DNA of 6,390 nucleotides, from assembly GCA_003152975.1 (NCBI GenBank), contig PMBP01000492.1:1490-7879 (forward strand), read 5' to 3'. Source of the DNA: Phycisphaerales bacterium. Lineage in GTDB: Bacteria; Planctomycetota; Phycisphaerae; Sedimentisphaerales; Anaerohalosphaeraceae. Positions 6,263 to 6,390 of the stretch are shown one piece after another. Each line of letters opens with the position of its first letter. Position 1 is the stretch's first letter. The notes beneath the pieces were generated by a model. It saw nothing but the letters and a program-made list of their open reading frames with translations, was not told the DNA's origin and searched no databases. The translations under genes were made by a program, and so were the position numbers.

Positions 6263-6289
6263 CGATTAACACGATTTACACGATTCAAA
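6263..6289. repeat. 9-bp-period tandem repeat upstream of the GxxExxY gene
   Basis: CGATT occurs at 6263-6267, 6272-6276 and 6281-6285, each followed by a four-base A-rich spacer (AACA, TACA, CAAA), giving three 9-bp units. The array ends about 12 bp before the GxxExxY start. Similar short A/T-rich tandem arrays in front of GxxExxY genes are something I recall from other bacterial genomes; this window alone shows only the array and its position. Confidence 0.6.
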
Positions 6290-6301
6290 AAAGGTAGTGG
6301 A

Positions 6302-6390
6302 ATGGAGATCGACAAACTGACCGAGCAAATCATCGGTTGCGCCTTTCGCGTCCACAACGAGTTGGGTTCGGGCTTTCTGGAAAAGGTCTA
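6302..6390 (+). CDS. GxxExxY family protein (PDDEXK_3 nuclease-like), N-terminal part only
   Basis: The first 29 residues plus part of a Tyr codon are present before the window ends. They start MEIDKLTEQIIGCAF and reach ELGSGFLEKV, with the family hallmark G-x-x-E-x-x-Y completed by the final TA of a Tyr codon. Members are usually about 120-140 residues, so roughly a quarter is seen. The family belongs to the PD-(D/E)XK nuclease fold superfamily, but a biological role is not established. AAGG (6291-6294) lies 7 nt before the ATG and is a fair ribosome binding site. The gene often sits in accessory, repeat-rich DNA, which fits its setting here beside an RHS remnant and short repeats. Confidence 0.8.
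   Translation, partial: MEIDKLTEQIIGCAFRVHNELGSGFLEKV

Noticed and set aside
6072..6285. CRISPR-like array from the palindrome and CGATT repeats
   Set aside because: The palindrome occurs once and the CGATT units are 9 bp apart with no spacers, so neither has CRISPR geometry.

Overview
The window most likely comes from a GC-rich planctomycete, probably of the Phycisphaerae/Sedimentisphaerales type. Three things point there: a GLUG-repeat protein ending in a single planctomycete-style dockerin/EF-hand tail, a large secreted HzsA-related beta-propeller cytochrome, and a divergent RHS (YD-repeat) fragment of a kind common in these genomes. The lineage call is inferred from protein style only; there is no rRNA or other marker in the window.

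Layout. (1) Bases 1-603, plus strand: the 3' end of a secreted GLUG-repeat protein with a C-terminal dockerin-like calcium loop. (2) Bases 654-3194, minus strand: an 846-residue exported protein with a PD40/WD40-like propeller and two c-type heme motifs, related to the alpha subunit of hydrazine synthase but probably not that enzyme. It converges on the GLUG gene across a 50-bp gap. (3) Bases 3195-3457: a divergent control region with one good sigma70-like promoter candidate on each strand, two dyads and an imperfect direct repeat. (4) Bases 3458-6012, plus strand: a tightly coupled two-gene operon. The first gene is a 341-residue ATP-grasp ligase of the D-Ala-D-Ala ligase superfamily. The second is a 510-residue fusion of another such ligase with a C-terminal GNAT acetyltransferase. 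Stop and start overlap as ATGA, and a strong Shine-Dalgarno sequence precedes the second start. (5) Bases 6013-6390: a mosaic of a long palindrome, an orphan RHS fragment, a 9-bp-period tandem repeat and the start of a GxxExxY (PDDEXK_3) gene cut by the window edge.

The most interesting unit is the ligase/ligase-acetyltransferase operon. Both ATP-grasp domains keep the nucleotide and magnesium residues but lack the amino-terminal D-Ala ligase motif and carry different residues at the positions matching the Ser150/Tyr216 specificity residues of E. coli DdlB. A reasonable hypothesis is a pathway that joins two small amino- or carboxy-bearing units and acetylates the product: an N-acetylated dipeptide-like metabolite, compatible solute or peptide tailoring step rather than peptidoglycan D-Ala-D-Ala. 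The substrate cannot be read from the sequence. The HzsA-like protein is divergently transcribed and no functional link to the ligases is visible.
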